A stretch of DNA of 37,442 nucleotides from Solirubrobacterales bacterium (lineage in GTDB: Bacteria > Actinomycetota > Thermoleophilia > Solirubrobacterales > 70-9), in NCBI GenBank assembly GCA_019694145.1, contig JAIBCJ010000010.1, forward strand, positions 1 through 37,442. Direction: 5' to 3'. Position numbers and translations under genes: made by a program. Below are positions 6,828 through 15,576 of this stretch, piece by piece. The notes under the pieces are model-generated. The model worked only from the letters and a program-made list of their open reading frames with translations, searched no databases and was not told the origin of the DNA. Positions within the stretch are counted from its first letter, which is position 1. Each line of letters begins with the position of its first letter.

Positions 6828-8557
6828 GCGAATCGACCTCCCTCTACCGGCGACACCGGCCCCACTCCTTCGACCAGGTGGTCGGACAGCAACATGTGGT
6901 CCGGACCCTGTCCAATGCGATCACCCAGGACAAGGTCCATCACGCCTACCTGTTCGTCGGCTCACGGGGTACCGGCAAGACATCGATGGCGAAGATCCTC
7001 GCCGCCTCGCTGAACTGCGAGAACGGCGGTCCGACCCTCACCCCCTGCGGCACCTGCGAATCCTGCCGCTCGATCGCGGCCGGCAATTCGGTCGATGTGA
7101 TCGAGATGGATGCAGCCTCCAACCGCTCGGTCGACGACATCCGCGAACTGCGGGACCGGGTCGCCTTCGCCCCGACCGCCGGCCGCTGGAAGGTCTACAT
7201 CCTCGACGAGGCGCACATGCTGACCAAGGAGGCCTGGAACGCCTTCCTCAAGACTCTCGAGGAACCGCCGCCGAACACGGTCTTCATCCTCGCCACGACC
7301 GAGGCCCACAAGGTGATGCCGACCATCGCCGACCGTTGCCAGCGCTTCGATTTCCAGCGACCCTCGATCGAACAGCTCTCCGAGGTGTTGACCCGCGTCG
7401 CGGCCGCCGAGCAGATCACGATCGGCGCTCCGGCGATCTCAATGATCAGCCGCTCCGCTTCGGGAAGTTTCCGCGACGCGCTCGGCACTCTGGACCAGCT
7501 CGTCTCCTACAGCGGGAACGAGATCGCGCTCGACGACGTGCTCGAGGTGCTGGGGGCGGCCGACGCCGACCTGCTCTTCGGTGTGGTTGACAAGGTGATC
7601 GAGGCCGACCCGGCCGGCGTCCTGACCGCGGTCGAGCAGATGGCCCGGTCCGGTCGCGACCCGGCCCGCTTTGCCCGCGACCTCCTGGGCCACCTTCGGG
7701 TGCTTCTGGTCACCCAGACAACCGGCCAGATCCCCGAGGCATTCGCGGTGACTGCCGCCGACCCGGACCGTCTGGTCCGCCAGGCGAAAGCGATCGGACC
7801 AGCCAACCTGATTCGCACGATCGACGAGCTGTCTGCCGCCCTGGGCCTGATCCGTGACGGGGACGAGGCGAGACTCGCGGTGGAAGTGGCGCTGCTGAAA
7901 GCTGCCCGTCCCGACTTCGATCCGTCAAGTGAAGGATTGGCGCGACGGCTGGAAAGGCTCGAGTCGGGAGTCCGCCCCGTGGCCCCGCCTCCGATCCAGG
8001 AATCGCCGCCGGCGCCGTCCGCCGCCCCGACTCCGCCGGCGTCTGAGGCAGCTGCGTCGTCAGCGCCACCATCGCCGCCCGCTGTCGCAGAGGCGGAGGC
8101 AGCCGCTCCGGCCGTCGCGCCCGAACCACCCAAACCCCAAGCTGCACCAACACCACCCGAACCATCAGCTGCGCCGACACCGGCCCCAGAACCGGAGCCT
8201 TACGACCTGCCGAAGTTGGAGCAAGTCTGGCCGGCCGTGCTGGATTCACTCGGGGCTTCGGCGTCTGGAATGGTCGCGTCCTACTTCGACGGCACAGTGC
8301 CGGTCGCCCTGGATGGCACGAAGCTCAGCATCGGCTTTCCGGCCGACGCCGCTTTCAGCCGCAGGAACGCCGAGCGGCCTGAATGTCGCCAGCAACTGGC
8401 CGAAGCGATCAAGGTCGTGACCGGAGATCAGTTTCAGGTCGAATACGCAAGTCTTGACAGCGGCCAGGAGGTGGCCGACCCGGAATCGGAAGTGATGGAG
8501 GAAGAAGACTTCATCGCCCGGGTCAAATCCGAATTCAACGCAGAGGAGGTCATCTGA
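6824..8557 (+). CDS. dnaX: DNA polymerase III subunit gamma/tau
   Basis: The clamp-loader ATPase, which loads the sliding clamp onto DNA at the replication fork. The 577-residue protein begins with the classic MSESTSLYRRHRP. It shows Walker A GSRGTGKTS at 46-54, four zinc-binding Cys at 65, 75, 78 and 81, Walker B ILDEAH at 126-131, sensor ATTE near 157-160, and the arginine-finger region DRCQRF at 170-175. A Pro/Ala/Glu-rich linker (about 390-465) leads to a C-terminal domain of tau type. I saw no obvious slippery sequence for a short gamma form. A GGCGGA 8 bases upstream could serve as a ribosome site beside the coupled upstream ORF. The stop overlaps the ebfC start by one base. Confidence 0.97.
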   Translation: MSESTSLYRRHRPHSFDQVVGQQHVVRTLSNAITQDKVHHAYLFVGSRGTGKTSMAKILAASLNCENGGPTLTPCGTCESCRSIAAGNSVDVIEMDAASNRSVDDIRELRDRVAFAPTAGRWKVYILDEAHMLTKEAWNAFLKTLEEPPPNTVFILATTEAHKVMPTIADRCQRFDFQRPSIEQLSEVLTRVAAAEQITIGAPAISMISRSASGSFRDALGTLDQLVSYSGNEIALDDVLEVLGAADADLLFGVVDKVIEADPAGVLTAVEQMARSGRDPARFARDLLGHLRVLLVTQTTGQIPEAFAVTAADPDRLVRQAKAIGPANLIRTIDELSAALGLIRDGDEARLAVEVALLKAARPDFDPSSEGLARRLERLESGVRPVAPPPIQESPPAPSAAPTPPASEAAASSAPPSPPAVAEAEAAAPAVAPEPPKPQAAPTPPEPSAAPTPAPEPEPYDLPKLEQVWPAVLDSLGASASGMVASYFDGTVPVALDGTKLSIGFPADAAFSRRNAERPECRQQLAEAIKVVTGDQFQVEYASLDSGQEVADPESEVMEEEDFIARVKSEFNAEEVI

Positions 8558-8904
8558 TGGCACGCAAGGGAATGGGCGGTATGCCCGGTGGAATGGACAT
8601 GAACAAGCTGCTTCAGCAGGCCCAGCAGATGCAGGCCGAGATGATGCAGGCCCAGGAGTCACTCAAGGACGAAGTCGTCGAAGCCAGCGCCGGCGGCGGC
8701 ATGGTCAAGGTGAAGATCAGCGGCGACCTGGTTGTCCAGGACGTGGTGATCGATCCCGACGCCGTTGATCCCGAGGATTCGGAGATGCTCGCGGAGATGG
8801 TCCAGGCCGCGATCAACGAGGCCATTCGCTCCGCCCAGCAGCTGGCCGAATCGAAAATGCCCCAGATGCCGAACATGCCCGGCATGCCCGGGCTCGGTGG
8901 ATGA
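8557..8904 (+). CDS. ebfC: Nucleoid-associated protein YbaB/EbfC family
   Basis: A small DNA-binding protein of the YbaB/EbfC family that forms a tweezer-like dimer. It is encoded between dnaX and recR in many bacteria. The 115-residue length fits. The core runs from MNKLLQQAQQMQAEM through VEASAGGGMVKVKISGD to PDAVDPEDSEMLAEMVQAAINEA. Met/Gly/Pro-rich ends (GGMPGGMDM, MPNMPGMPGLGG) flank it, common in actinobacterial members. The start ATG shares its A with the dnaX stop, and its stop overlaps the recR start as ATGA, so the three genes are probably translationally coupled. Confidence 0.95.
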   Translation: MARKGMGGMPGGMDMNKLLQQAQQMQAEMMQAQESLKDEVVEASAGGGMVKVKISGDLVVQDVVIDPDAVDPEDSEMLAEMVQAAINEAIRSAQQLAESKMPQMPNMPGMPGLGG

Positions 8905-9497
8905 GCGACGGCCCGGCACCACTGGCCCGCCTGACCGCCGAGCTCTCGCAGCTGCCGGGAATCGGGCGCCGCACCGCCCAGCGACTCGCCTTCCACATAC
9001 TCAGGTCGGATGAATCCGACGCCCGGAGCCTCGCGCAGGCAATCGTCGAGGTCAAGGAGAAGGTCGGTCTCTGTGAGATCTGTTTCAACCTGGCCGAAGG
9101 TCCGCGTTGCCGGATTTGTGAAGACCACTCGAGGGACGAATCACTGATCTGCGTCGTCGAGGAACCCGCGGACGTGATTCCGATCGAGCGGACCCACGAA
9201 TACCGGGGCCGCTACCACGTGCTCGGCGGAGCGCTCTCCCCGATCGACGGCATCGACGCCGAGGACCTGCGGATCGCGGAGCTGCGTCGCCGGGTCGAGG
9301 CGGGAGGGATCAGCGAGGTGATCCTCGCCACCAACCCGACCACAACCGGAGAGGCGACCGCCTCACACATCGCGGACCTGCTCCGAACCCAGACGAAGGT
9401 GACCCGCCTGGCCGCCGGGCTGCCGGTCGGCGCAGACCTCGAACATGCCGATGAGGTGACACTTGGCCGGGCGATGGCTGGCCGAGGGTCGATCTAG
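8901..9497 (+). CDS. recR: Recombination mediator RecR
   Basis: RecR acts with RecF and RecO to load RecA on gapped single-stranded DNA. The protein is 198 residues, the usual size. An N-terminal helix-hairpin-helix LPGIGRRTAQRLAFHIL (about 18-34) is followed by a four-Cys zinc motif (58, 61, 70, 73). A Toprim domain follows, from ICVVEEPADV through YHVLGGALSPIDGI. The C-terminus has the family's RLAAGLPVGADLEHADEVTLGRAM. The start overlaps the ebfC stop by four bases. It is the last gene of the dnaX-ebfC-recR operon and converges on the reverse gene ending at 9506. Confidence 0.97.
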   Translation: MSDGPAPLARLTAELSQLPGIGRRTAQRLAFHILRSDESDARSLAQAIVEVKEKVGLCEICFNLAEGPRCRICEDHSRDESLICVVEEPADVIPIERTHEYRGRYHVLGGALSPIDGIDAEDLRIAELRRRVEAGGISEVILATNPTTTGEATASHIADLLRTQTKVTRLAAGLPVGADLEHADEVTLGRAMAGRGSI

Positions 9498-9505
9498 ATC
9501 GGGCC

Positions 9506-10555
9506 TCAGACCAGGACCCCCCGGCGGGCAAGGGCAGTCTTCAGGGGTTCCGGTTCGATGAATTCATCGAGGTCCACGGGTCGCTCGATGATTCCGCGGT
9601 CGAGCAGGAAGTCGTGCTGTTCCCGGAGATCAGCGACTTTGTCCATTCTCAGGTCCACGCCGAGTTGCCGGCTGACCCGAGGGCTGTAGGCCGCGTCCAG
9701 GAGGTCCTCGTGGATGCCCGCGTCGAGGGCGATCAGGCGCCTCGCTTCAGCCTCTTCGTCTATTGACCACTCGGCGGCGGCAAGGATCTGGACCAGAACG
9801 CTGGTGACCAGACCCGGCCCGCGGTCGAGCAGCCCGCCACTTACCGTTACCGCCAGCAGCGAGCGGTTGTTGAGGTCGCGGTTGACTGCTCTGCCGGGCT
9901 CGAGGGTGGTCAGGCCGAACGTCGAGGCGATGATCGCCGCGGTCGAGCCCTCGGATGCGATCGCATCGACCTCACCCCTGATCAGCGCGAGCAGCTCATT
10001 GCTGTGCGCGGAGGAAACCTGAAAGGCGACGCCTTCCCTGGGGGCATCGGCGATCGGCTCACCCGGCTTCGCCCTCGCCTCGAAGTAGGAGCCCTCGACC
10101 GGGATTGCCACGAGCTCCACGTCGTTCAACGTGAGGCCGGCCGAGGCGAGCAGGTTGCTGACTGTCCGGAGGGCTGTGGCCCTCGGGATGTCGACCACGG
10201 CGTTCTTCCTCACAGGAATCGCGATGCGGCGGCCGAGAAGGTCCGCTGCTGTCCGGTAGCCGGACTCCGGGAGGGCGAGCACCGGGTGAATGCTCGAGGT
10301 GCGCGAAAGGCCGATCAGCCTCACGTCGTTTCCTCGGGAGCGGGCGATGAGCGGAGCTACGTTTCCGCCCTGGCGAAAGGCCCTGGGGGAGGTGCGCTCG
10401 CGCCTCAGGCGCTGGACATCCGGGTCAGACGAGGCCGCCAGGGCCCTGACCTCGACTCCGCACCGGGCCATCTCCTCATGGATCCAGCCCTTCCTCAGGG
10501 CAATCCCGAAAGCAGTGGGTGACGGGGCGTGTGTGTACCAGATGTGCTCGCTCAT
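9506..10555 (-). CDS. DszB-like / NMT1-type substrate-binding-fold protein without the desulfinase Cys
   Basis: 349 residues with the two-lobed periplasmic-binding-protein fold. Relatives are 2'-hydroxybiphenyl-2-sulfinate desulfinase (DszB) and sulfonate or nitrate-type ABC binding proteins. DszB-like segments include RQGGNVAPLIA, DLLGRRIAIPV, NDVELVAIPV and the closing FLLDRGIIERPVDLDEFIEPEPLKTAL. Aligned from memory, the DszB Arg in RFGG is kept (RQGG), but the catalytic Cys in SNCPVP is Ala here (THAPSP) and the catalytic His is not evident. No signal peptide or lipobox is present and no ABC permease genes adjoin, so neither desulfination nor transport is well supported. MSEHIW is chosen as the start because TACAAT lies seven bases upstream. 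Confidence 0.7.
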   Translation of the reverse strand: MSEHIWYTHAPSPTAFGIALRKGWIHEEMARCGVEVRALAASSDPDVQRLRRERTSPRAFRQGGNVAPLIARSRGNDVRLIGLSRTSSIHPVLALPESGYRTAADLLGRRIAIPVRKNAVVDIPRATALRTVSNLLASAGLTLNDVELVAIPVEGSYFEARAKPGEPIADAPREGVAFQVSSAHSNELLALIRGEVDAIASEGSTAAIIASTFGLTTLEPGRAVNRDLNNRSLLAVTVSGGLLDRGPGLVTSVLVQILAAAEWSIDEEAEARRLIALDAGIHEDLLDAAYSPRVSRQLGVDLRMDKVADLREQHDFLLDRGIIERPVDLDEFIEPEPLKTALARRGVLV

Positions 10556-10562
10556 TCGGGGC

Positions 10563-10568
10563 ATTGTA
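10563..10568 (-). promoter_or_regulatory. -10 element of the DszB-like gene (TACAAT)
   Basis: On the reverse strand TACAAT precedes the ATG at 10555 by seven bases. A -35-like ATGACT lies 18 bases further upstream. This fixes the start at MSEHIW rather than at upstream in-frame codons. Confidence 0.55.
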
Positions 10569-10636
10569 GTCAAACTTGACCAAGAAAGTCATAAATGTTG
10601 GCTAAAGGATGAAGCGGCTTGGTCGGACCCTGGGGA

Positions 10637-11449
10637 TCAGCCCAATGGGTGCCGTAGGAGAGCCATTTGGCGCGCCTTGGCGAGCAGCTTGCCATCCCGG
10701 CTCCAGAGCTCGGCATCCTCGGTGAAGTGGCCTTCGGTTCCCTCTTCGGCGGTCAACCGGATCAGGTTCCAGTCCGGCGGACCGGGCTCGGGGATGGTTC
10801 GCGGGAAGTGCACCGTGTACTCCAGGGTCGGAGCAAAGGGAATCTTCTCGAAAACGACGAACGGCGCCGGATACCAGACGTCGAGCACCGCGGCCGCGAG
10901 GACGGGGTCGACCGGCTGCTCATCACGCAGCCGGATCCAGCCCATGGTTTCTGCCCTCTCACCGGCTTCTCCGGGAATGCCCTTGATCATCATCGCGCGG
11001 TAACGGCCGAAAACCGCGACCGGGGCCTGCTCGGTGTCCCATTCCTCGAGTTCTTCCGGGGGCGGAACCTTCGGCATCAGGGAATTGTCAAAGGCCGGCC
11101 CTTCACGCTCACCCGAGAAAACTGCCATCGCCTTCGCTTTCACTTCACCGCTCTGGACCATGCGGGCAGAAAGAAACGCGGTCACTCTTCCCGCATGCTC
11201 GACCGTGACCTCGATCTCAGCAGGACCGGCTTCGGGCCGGAGCAGGAAGTGGACGCTGAGCGACCTGGGAGGCAGTGCCGCCTCCGGTTCCATCGACGCT
11301 ACCTCACCGGTCATTGCCCGGAGCATCAAGGCTGCGACATAGCCGCCGTTGGGTCCGCGACCAACCCACCAGCGGTCACTCAGGTTGATCGCGTAGCGAC
11401 CCTCGCCCAGCGGCTCGGCCGCCGTGTCCTGCTCGAACCCGGTCGGCAT
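10637..11449 (-). CDS. Acyl-CoA thioesterase family protein (double hotdog)
   Basis: 270 residues with the double-hotdog layout of TesB-like thioesterases, which hydrolyse acyl-CoA to free acid and CoA. Recognisable parts are WWVGRGPNGGYVAALMLRAM in the first hotdog, PRSLSVHFLLRPEAGPAEIEV with VTAFLSARMVQSGEV, and in the second half TLEYTVHFPRTI and AELWSRDGKLLAKARQMALLR. The last motif is the typical closing strand of this family. Substrate chain length is not predictable. The start lies two bases after the stop of the upstream phnA-like gene, so both share one transcript. Confidence 0.85.
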   Translation of the reverse strand: MPTGFEQDTAAEPLGEGRYAINLSDRWWVGRGPNGGYVAALMLRAMTGEVASMEPEAALPPRSLSVHFLLRPEAGPAEIEVTVEHAGRVTAFLSARMVQSGEVKAKAMAVFSGEREGPAFDNSLMPKVPPPEELEEWDTEQAPVAVFGRYRAMMIKGIPGEAGERAETMGWIRLRDEQPVDPVLAAAVLDVWYPAPFVVFEKIPFAPTLEYTVHFPRTIPEPGPPDWNLIRLTAEEGTEGHFTEDAELWSRDGKLLAKARQMALLRHPLG

Positions 11450-11451
11450 TC

Positions 11452-11808
11452 TCAGGCCTTCTTGACCACGCTGGACTTCAGCTGCATCTGCCCGAAACCA
11501 TCGATCCGGCAGTCGATGTCATGGTCGCCGACACCGTTGACCAGCCGGATTCCCTTCACCTTGGTCCCCGCCTTGATCGGCCCCGAAGCCCCCTTGACCT
11601 TCAGGTTCTTGATCACAGTCACCGTGTCACCGTCGGTGAGCACGTTCCCGACCGAGTCACGAATCTCGGGGGCCGAATCCCCGGCGATCTCGGTGCGGTC
11701 GTGAGCCGGATCCCACTCGTGGGCGCAAAGCGAGCAGACGGAAAAACCGCCAAGTTCATAGGTATGTTCGCTGCCGCATTCCGGGCAGCGGAGAGATCCG
11801 TCGGTCAC
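11452..11808 (-). CDS. phnA: PhnA/YjdM family zinc-ribbon protein
   Basis: 118 residues matching the PhnA (YjdM) family. An N-terminal zinc ribbon with two Cys pairs (LRCPECGSE and [11 protein letters not shown]) is followed by the compact C-terminal domain [17 protein letters not shown] and [26 protein letters not shown]. Despite the old name, members lie mostly outside phosphonate operons and the cellular role is unclear. The start is GTG at 11808, seven bases after TATCCT on the reverse strand, again without room for a ribosome-binding site. It is the first gene of a two-gene unit and diverges from lysC. Confidence 0.9.
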   Translation of the reverse strand: MTDGSLRCPECGSEHTYELGGFSVCSLCAHEWDPAHDRTEIAGDSAPEIRDSVGNVLTDGDTVTVIKNLKVKGASGPIKAGTKVKGIRLVNGVGDHDIDCRIDGFGQMQLKSSVVKKA

Positions 11809-11815
11809 CCGGCGC

Positions 11816-11821
11816 AGGATA
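11816..11821 (-). promoter_or_regulatory. -10 element of phnA (TATCCT)
   Basis: Reverse-strand TATCCT stands seven bases before the GTG start at 11808, indicating a leaderless transcript. It lies back to back with the lysC promoter. Confidence 0.5.
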
Positions 11822-11859
11822 TTGAAATGCGCTTGGGGACCCGGTTAACCGGTGATCCG

Positions 11860-11865
11860 TATGCT
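11860..11865 (+). promoter_or_regulatory. -10 element of lysC (TATGCT)
   Basis: TATGCT is eight bases before the ATG at 11874 and five before an in-frame GTG at 11871. The lack of a leader leaves no room for a lysine riboswitch. Confidence 0.5.
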
Positions 11866-11873
11866 CAGGGGTG

Positions 11874-13157
11874 ATGCCTGAAAGAGATGACATCGTCGTA
11901 ATGAAGTTCGGCGGGACCTCGGTCGCCGGCCCGGAAGAGATCAAGCGTGCCGCAAGGCGAATGGTCGCTGCCCGCGAAGCCGGCAACAGCGTCGTCGCGG
12001 TGCTATCCGCCCGGGGCAAGACGACCGATGAACTGGTCGCCTCGGCCTACGAGATCTCCGATCGTCCCGATCCCCGCGAGATGGACATGCTGCTCTCGAC
12101 CGGTGAGCGAATTTCCTGCGCCCTGGCCGCGATGGCGATCAACGACATGGGGCACAAGGCGGTCTCACTCACCGGCTCGCAGGCCGGAATCGTGACCGAC
12201 TCCTCCCATACGAAGGCCAAGATCATCGACGTCAAGGCCGACCGCATCCGTGAGGGGCTGGGGGAAGACAAGATCGTTCTGGTCGCCGGATTCCAGGGTG
12301 TATCAACCGACAGTCGGGACGTGACCACACTCGGACGCGGTGGGTCAGACACGACCGCAGTCGCGCTCGCGGCCGCCCTCGGTGCGTCAGTTTGCGAGAT
12401 CTACACCGACGTGACCGGCGTCTTCAGCGCTGACCCCCGCATCGTCCCCGACGCGAGAAAACTTCCTGTCGTCTCCTTCGAGGAAATGCTCGACATGGCC
12501 GCCTCCGGCGCCGGAGTACTCCAGCTCCGTTCGGTCGAGTACGCCCGCAACTACAACATCCCGATCCACTGCCGAAGCAGTTTCGAGGACCTCCCCGGTA
12601 CCCTCGTACTTCCCGAAAGCGAAACCATGGAACGACCGATCATCACAGCCGTCACCCACTCCACCGACGAAGCCCGCGTGGCCGTCATCGGAGTAAAGGA
12701 CGAGCCCGGAATTGCCGGCCGTATCTTCGGCGCGCTAGCCGATGCGAACGTCAACGTGGACGTGATCATCCAGAACGAGCCGGTGCACGAGGGTGCTCTC
12801 GCGGACCTCTCGTTCACGGTCGAGACCGGTGATCTGGCCACGGCCACCGACGCGATCGCCAGCCTGGGCGACATCAGCCAGGAAGTCCGCACCGACGAGC
12901 AGATCGGCAAGGTGTCCATCGTCGGCGCCGGAATGCGCAGCCACCCCGGCGTTGCAGCCAAGGTTTTCGAGGTTCTGGGCGAAAAGGAGATCAACATCGA
13001 GATGATCTCCACCTCGTCGATCCGGATTTCATGTGTTATCCAGGCCGATCAGGTGCCGGAAGCGGTGCGGTCCCTCCACGCCGCCTTCGACCTCGGCGAG
13101 GAGCAGATCCTGGCCGAAGCGCCGACTGGCGAACATCGTCCCGTAACCCCGTCCTGA
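11874..13157 (+). CDS. lysC: Aspartate kinase
   Basis: Phosphorylates aspartate, the first step toward lysine, threonine, methionine and diaminopimelate. 427 residues. The kinase domain has KFGGTSVAG at 11-19, [21 protein letters not shown] and [16 protein letters not shown]. The C-terminal part (about 265-410) holds two ACT domains with [15 protein letters not shown] and [22 protein letters not shown], which usually bind lysine or threonine for feedback control. Length and layout match the actinobacterial Ask, whose gene also makes a smaller beta subunit from an internal start; I did not identify such a start here. ATG 11874 is preferred over GTG 11871. asd follows after two bases. Confidence 0.97.
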   Translation: MPERDDIVVMKFGGTSVAGPEEIKRAARRMVAAREAGNSVVAVLSARGKTTDELVASAYEISDRPDPREMDMLLSTGERISCALAAMAINDMGHKAVSLTGSQAGIVTDSSHTKAKIIDVKADRIREGLGEDKIVLVAGFQGVSTDSRDVTTLGRGGSDTTAVALAAALGASVCEIYTDVTGVFSADPRIVPDARKLPVVSFEEMLDMAASGAGVLQLRSVEYARNYNIPIHCRSSFEDLPGTLVLPESETMERPIITAVTHSTDEARVAVIGVKDEPGIAGRIFGALADANVNVDVIIQNEPVHEGALADLSFTVETGDLATATDAIASLGDISQEVRTDEQIGKVSIVGAGMRSHPGVAAKVFEVLGEKEINIEMISTSSIRISCVIQADQVPEAVRSLHAAFDLGEEQILAEAPTGEHRPVTPS

Positions 13158-13159
13158 TC

Positions 13160-14188
13160 ATGGATGAATCCAGGTACAGGGTCGGCGTCCTCGGCGCCAC
13201 CGGAGCGGTCGGCTCGACCATCCTCGAGATCCTTCACGAGCGTTCATTCCCGGCCAGCGAGGTGGTGGCTTTCGCCTCCGAACGCTCGGCCGGCAAGAAG
13301 GTTCCCTTTGGCGAGGGAGAACTGACCTGCGTGGTTCCTGACGACGAGTCGATTCAGGGCATCGACATCCTGATCTCCTCGGCGGGCGGATCCGTGAGTG
13401 CCGAATGGGCTCCGAAGTTCTCTGAAGCCGGCGCGGTGGTGGTTGACAACACCTCTTACTGGCGCATGCATGAAGACGTCCCGCTGGTGGTGGCCGAGGT
13501 CAACCCGGAGGCCGCCAGGGACCACAAGGGGATCATCGCCAACCCGAACTGCACCACCATGGTGATGATGCTCGTGCTCGCTCCGATTCACCGTGAGGCG
13601 CGCCTCGAGCGCCTGATCCTTTCGAGCTATCAGGCGGTTTCGGGTACCGGTCAGAAGGCAATCGCCGAACTGACCGAGCAGGCCGGGCAGGTGCTGGCCG
13701 GCGAGACGGTCTCTTACCCTGCCGTCTACCCCCACCAGATCGCCTTCAACGTCATCCCGCAGGTCGAGACCTTCAAGGACGGCGACGATTACACGACCGA
13801 AGAGCGCAAGGTGATGGCCGAGACCCGGAAGATCCTCGGTCTCGGTGACGAGGTGAAGATCTCCGCTACCTGCGCCCGCGTGCCGGTCTTCACCGGCCAT
13901 TCGGAGTCACTCAACATCGAGACCCGCGAAGACCTGAGCCCGGACCGTGCCCGCGAGATCCTCGGCGCAGCCGAGAACGTGATCGTGGTCGACAATCCGG
14001 GTGCCGGCAAGTATCCAACCGCTCTCGATGCCGCCGGCCGCGACGAGACCCTGGTCGGCCGGATCCGCCGTGACCCCGGCCAGGAAAAGACCCTGAACCT
14101 CTGGCTGGCCGGCGACAACCTCCGCAAGGGGGCAGCCACCAACGCCGTCCAGGTCGCCGAGCTCCTGGTCAAGAACGACTGGCTCTAG
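13160..14188 (+). CDS. asd: Aspartate-semialdehyde dehydrogenase
   Basis: Reduces aspartyl phosphate to aspartate semialdehyde with NADPH, the step after LysC. 342 residues. The dinucleotide-binding loop GATGAVG is at 12-18. The catalytic Cys131 sits in NPNCTTM, and the substrate-binding region includes SSYQAVSGTGQKA and RVPVFTGHSES. The frame is open far upstream, over the end of lysC, but the start MDESRYRVGVLGATG agrees with the family and lies two bases after the lysC stop. Its stop shares a palindromic CTAG with the stop of the convergent gene. Confidence 0.97.
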   Translation: MDESRYRVGVLGATGAVGSTILEILHERSFPASEVVAFASERSAGKKVPFGEGELTCVVPDDESIQGIDILISSAGGSVSAEWAPKFSEAGAVVVDNTSYWRMHEDVPLVVAEVNPEAARDHKGIIANPNCTTMVMMLVLAPIHREARLERLILSSYQAVSGTGQKAIAELTEQAGQVLAGETVSYPAVYPHQIAFNVIPQVETFKDGDDYTTEERKVMAETRKILGLGDEVKISATCARVPVFTGHSESLNIETREDLSPDRAREILGAAENVIVVDNPGAGKYPTALDAAGRDETLVGRIRRDPGQEKTLNLWLAGDNLRKGAATNAVQVAELLVKNDWL

Positions 14189-15024
14189 CCGGTCGGGTCG
14201 TACCTGGAAAACAGGTCTGCTACCGCGGCCACGAACCCCGGCAGGCCCGGTTCGCCCCTTCGCCCCGGGCTGTCCGGGCCGGCCCAGCGGGCGACCACGT
14301 CACGCCTCAACTCGAGCATCACGGCGGCGATTCGTGATTCCGACTCCAGAAACGAGAGTGGCACGTAACAGCCTCTGAAGGGCTGGTCCAGTTCGACCGT
14401 GTCCGGCCAGAGACCGGAGATGGCGTCGACCAGCCACTGGGGCGTATGGAACTTGTCGGTGCCGATGCAGAGCGCAGGCCTTGCCTCGCCGGAGTGAAGT
14501 TCGTAAGGGAGCGGATCTCGGGGAAACGAGTGCACGTCAATCAGCAGCACGCGCCCAAGACGCTCCAGCCTCTGTTCAACCAGCCGCTCGAAGGCGCTCG
14601 CATACGGCCGGTAGTACTCGGACATGAGACGTTCATCATCGGCCTCGTCTGCGCGGCGAAACTCCGCCCCGGTCGTCGTCTTGAGATAGACGGGGCCCAT
14701 ACCGGCCTCCAGCATCTCCTCGCGATCATCAGGAAAACGTTCGGGATCGACCAGCAACCGGGAGTAGCGGTTCTCGAATATCCAGGGACGAAGTTCGGCG
14801 AGTCCGGCGGCTTCTGCGGCGAGTCGTTCGGTGTCGGCGTCGGTGATCGCGTCCAGCTCTGCGTCCAGGCCCTCCCGGTCGACCACCAGCCTGTTGAGTT
14901 CCCTGGTCGGGAAGGCCCTCGAGGCATGGGGGACGTGGAGGATGACCGCGCTCTCCGGGTCTCCCTCGGTGATCAGCCAGTTCCCGTCCATCTGGTCGGC
15001 CGGTTTTTCTGCGTTCCAGGGCAT
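14185..15024 (-). CDS. N-formylglutamate amidohydrolase family protein
   Basis: 279 residues from the chosen ATG. The N-formylglutamate amidohydrolase (HutG2-type) family shows as HVPHASRAFP near residue 30, ITDADTERLA, ENRYSRLLVDPERFPDD, VLLIDVHSFPRDPLPYE and LDQPFRGCYVPL. These supply the His/Asp/Glu residues expected to hold zinc. In histidine breakdown such enzymes cleave formylglutamate, but no hut genes are nearby, so the substrate is open. The frame extends upstream into the CBS gene; ATG 15024 lies 40 bases after that gene's stop and is the first plausible start outside it. It is probably the last gene of an operon with the CBS protein and the permease. Confidence 0.8.
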   Translation of the reverse strand: MPWNAEKPADQMDGNWLITEGDPESAVILHVPHASRAFPTRELNRLVVDREGLDAELDAITDADTERLAAEAAGLAELRPWIFENRYSRLLVDPERFPDDREEMLEAGMGPVYLKTTTGAEFRRADEADDERLMSEYYRPYASAFERLVEQRLERLGRVLLIDVHSFPRDPLPYELHSGEARPALCIGTDKFHTPQWLVDAISGLWPDTVELDQPFRGCYVPLSFLESESRIAAVMLELRRDVVARWAGPDSPGRRGEPGLPGFVAAVADLFSRYDPTG

Positions 15025-15064
15025 TTGCGTAGAGTCGCCCCGGGCTCCCGAACCTGACAGGGCT

Positions 15065-15541
15065 CTAGTCGCCGAAGTCTTCGGCGATGTCGGCGATTCT
15101 CTCGTAGAGCGCCTGGAAGAACTCGCTTCTGGGTACGACTGCATGGACCCGGCCTTCGGTTGCGATCGGGACCACCATCACCCGGTGATGGAGGAAGGTT
15201 TCCGCCAGCTGCGTGTCGGCGTAATCGTCCTCGACCAGGACCGGGTCCGTGGTCAGGTATCCGCGCACCGGTTCCTCCTGACTTCCGATCCGTCGCTCGA
15301 TCGTTTCGTCGAGTGAGCGCCGGATCATGCGGGCGCTCATGAGGGTTCCCACGTATCCGGGGAAGACTGCGGTCATGAACTCCCGCTCGCCGAAGAGCCC
15401 GGCGTACTTGCCGTGCTCATCGACCACCGGAAGAGCCGGCAGGCCGGACTCGATCACCAGCCGCGCCGCGTACCCGACCGGGTCGCTGGTCTTGAGCGGC
15501 TTGACCTCCCGGATGACCGAACGGACTATGTGGTCTGCCAT
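15065..15541 (-). CDS. Stand-alone CBS-domain pair protein
   Basis: 158 residues made almost entirely of two CBS motifs, a module that binds adenine nucleotides and senses energy or ligand state. The first spans SVIREVKPLKTSDPVGYAARLVIESGLPALPVVDEHGKYAGLFGEREFM. The second runs from YLTTDPVLVEDDYADTQLAETFLHHRVMVVPIATEGRVHAVVPRSEFF. There is no enzymatic domain. It sits 35 bases downstream of an ion-transporter-like permease on the same strand, so a regulatory role on that permease is plausible but inferred from position only. Confidence 0.85.
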   Translation of the reverse strand: MADHIVRSVIREVKPLKTSDPVGYAARLVIESGLPALPVVDEHGKYAGLFGEREFMTAVFPGYVGTLMSARMIRRSLDETIERRIGSQEEPVRGYLTTDPVLVEDDYADTQLAETFLHHRVMVVPIATEGRVHAVVPRSEFFQALYERIADIAEDFGD

Positions 15542-15576
15542 TTGCCCATCTCGCAGAAACTAGCCGGTTTCATCGG

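Noticed and set aside
7975-8210. Repetitive Pro/Ala-coding DNA in dnaX as a possible repeat array
   Set aside because: The repeats are irregular codon-level low complexity encoding the flexible linker of the tau subunit. There are no spacers or constant units.
11822-11873. Lysine riboswitch upstream of lysC
   Set aside because: The -10 element leaves practically no leader, so a riboswitch cannot fit.
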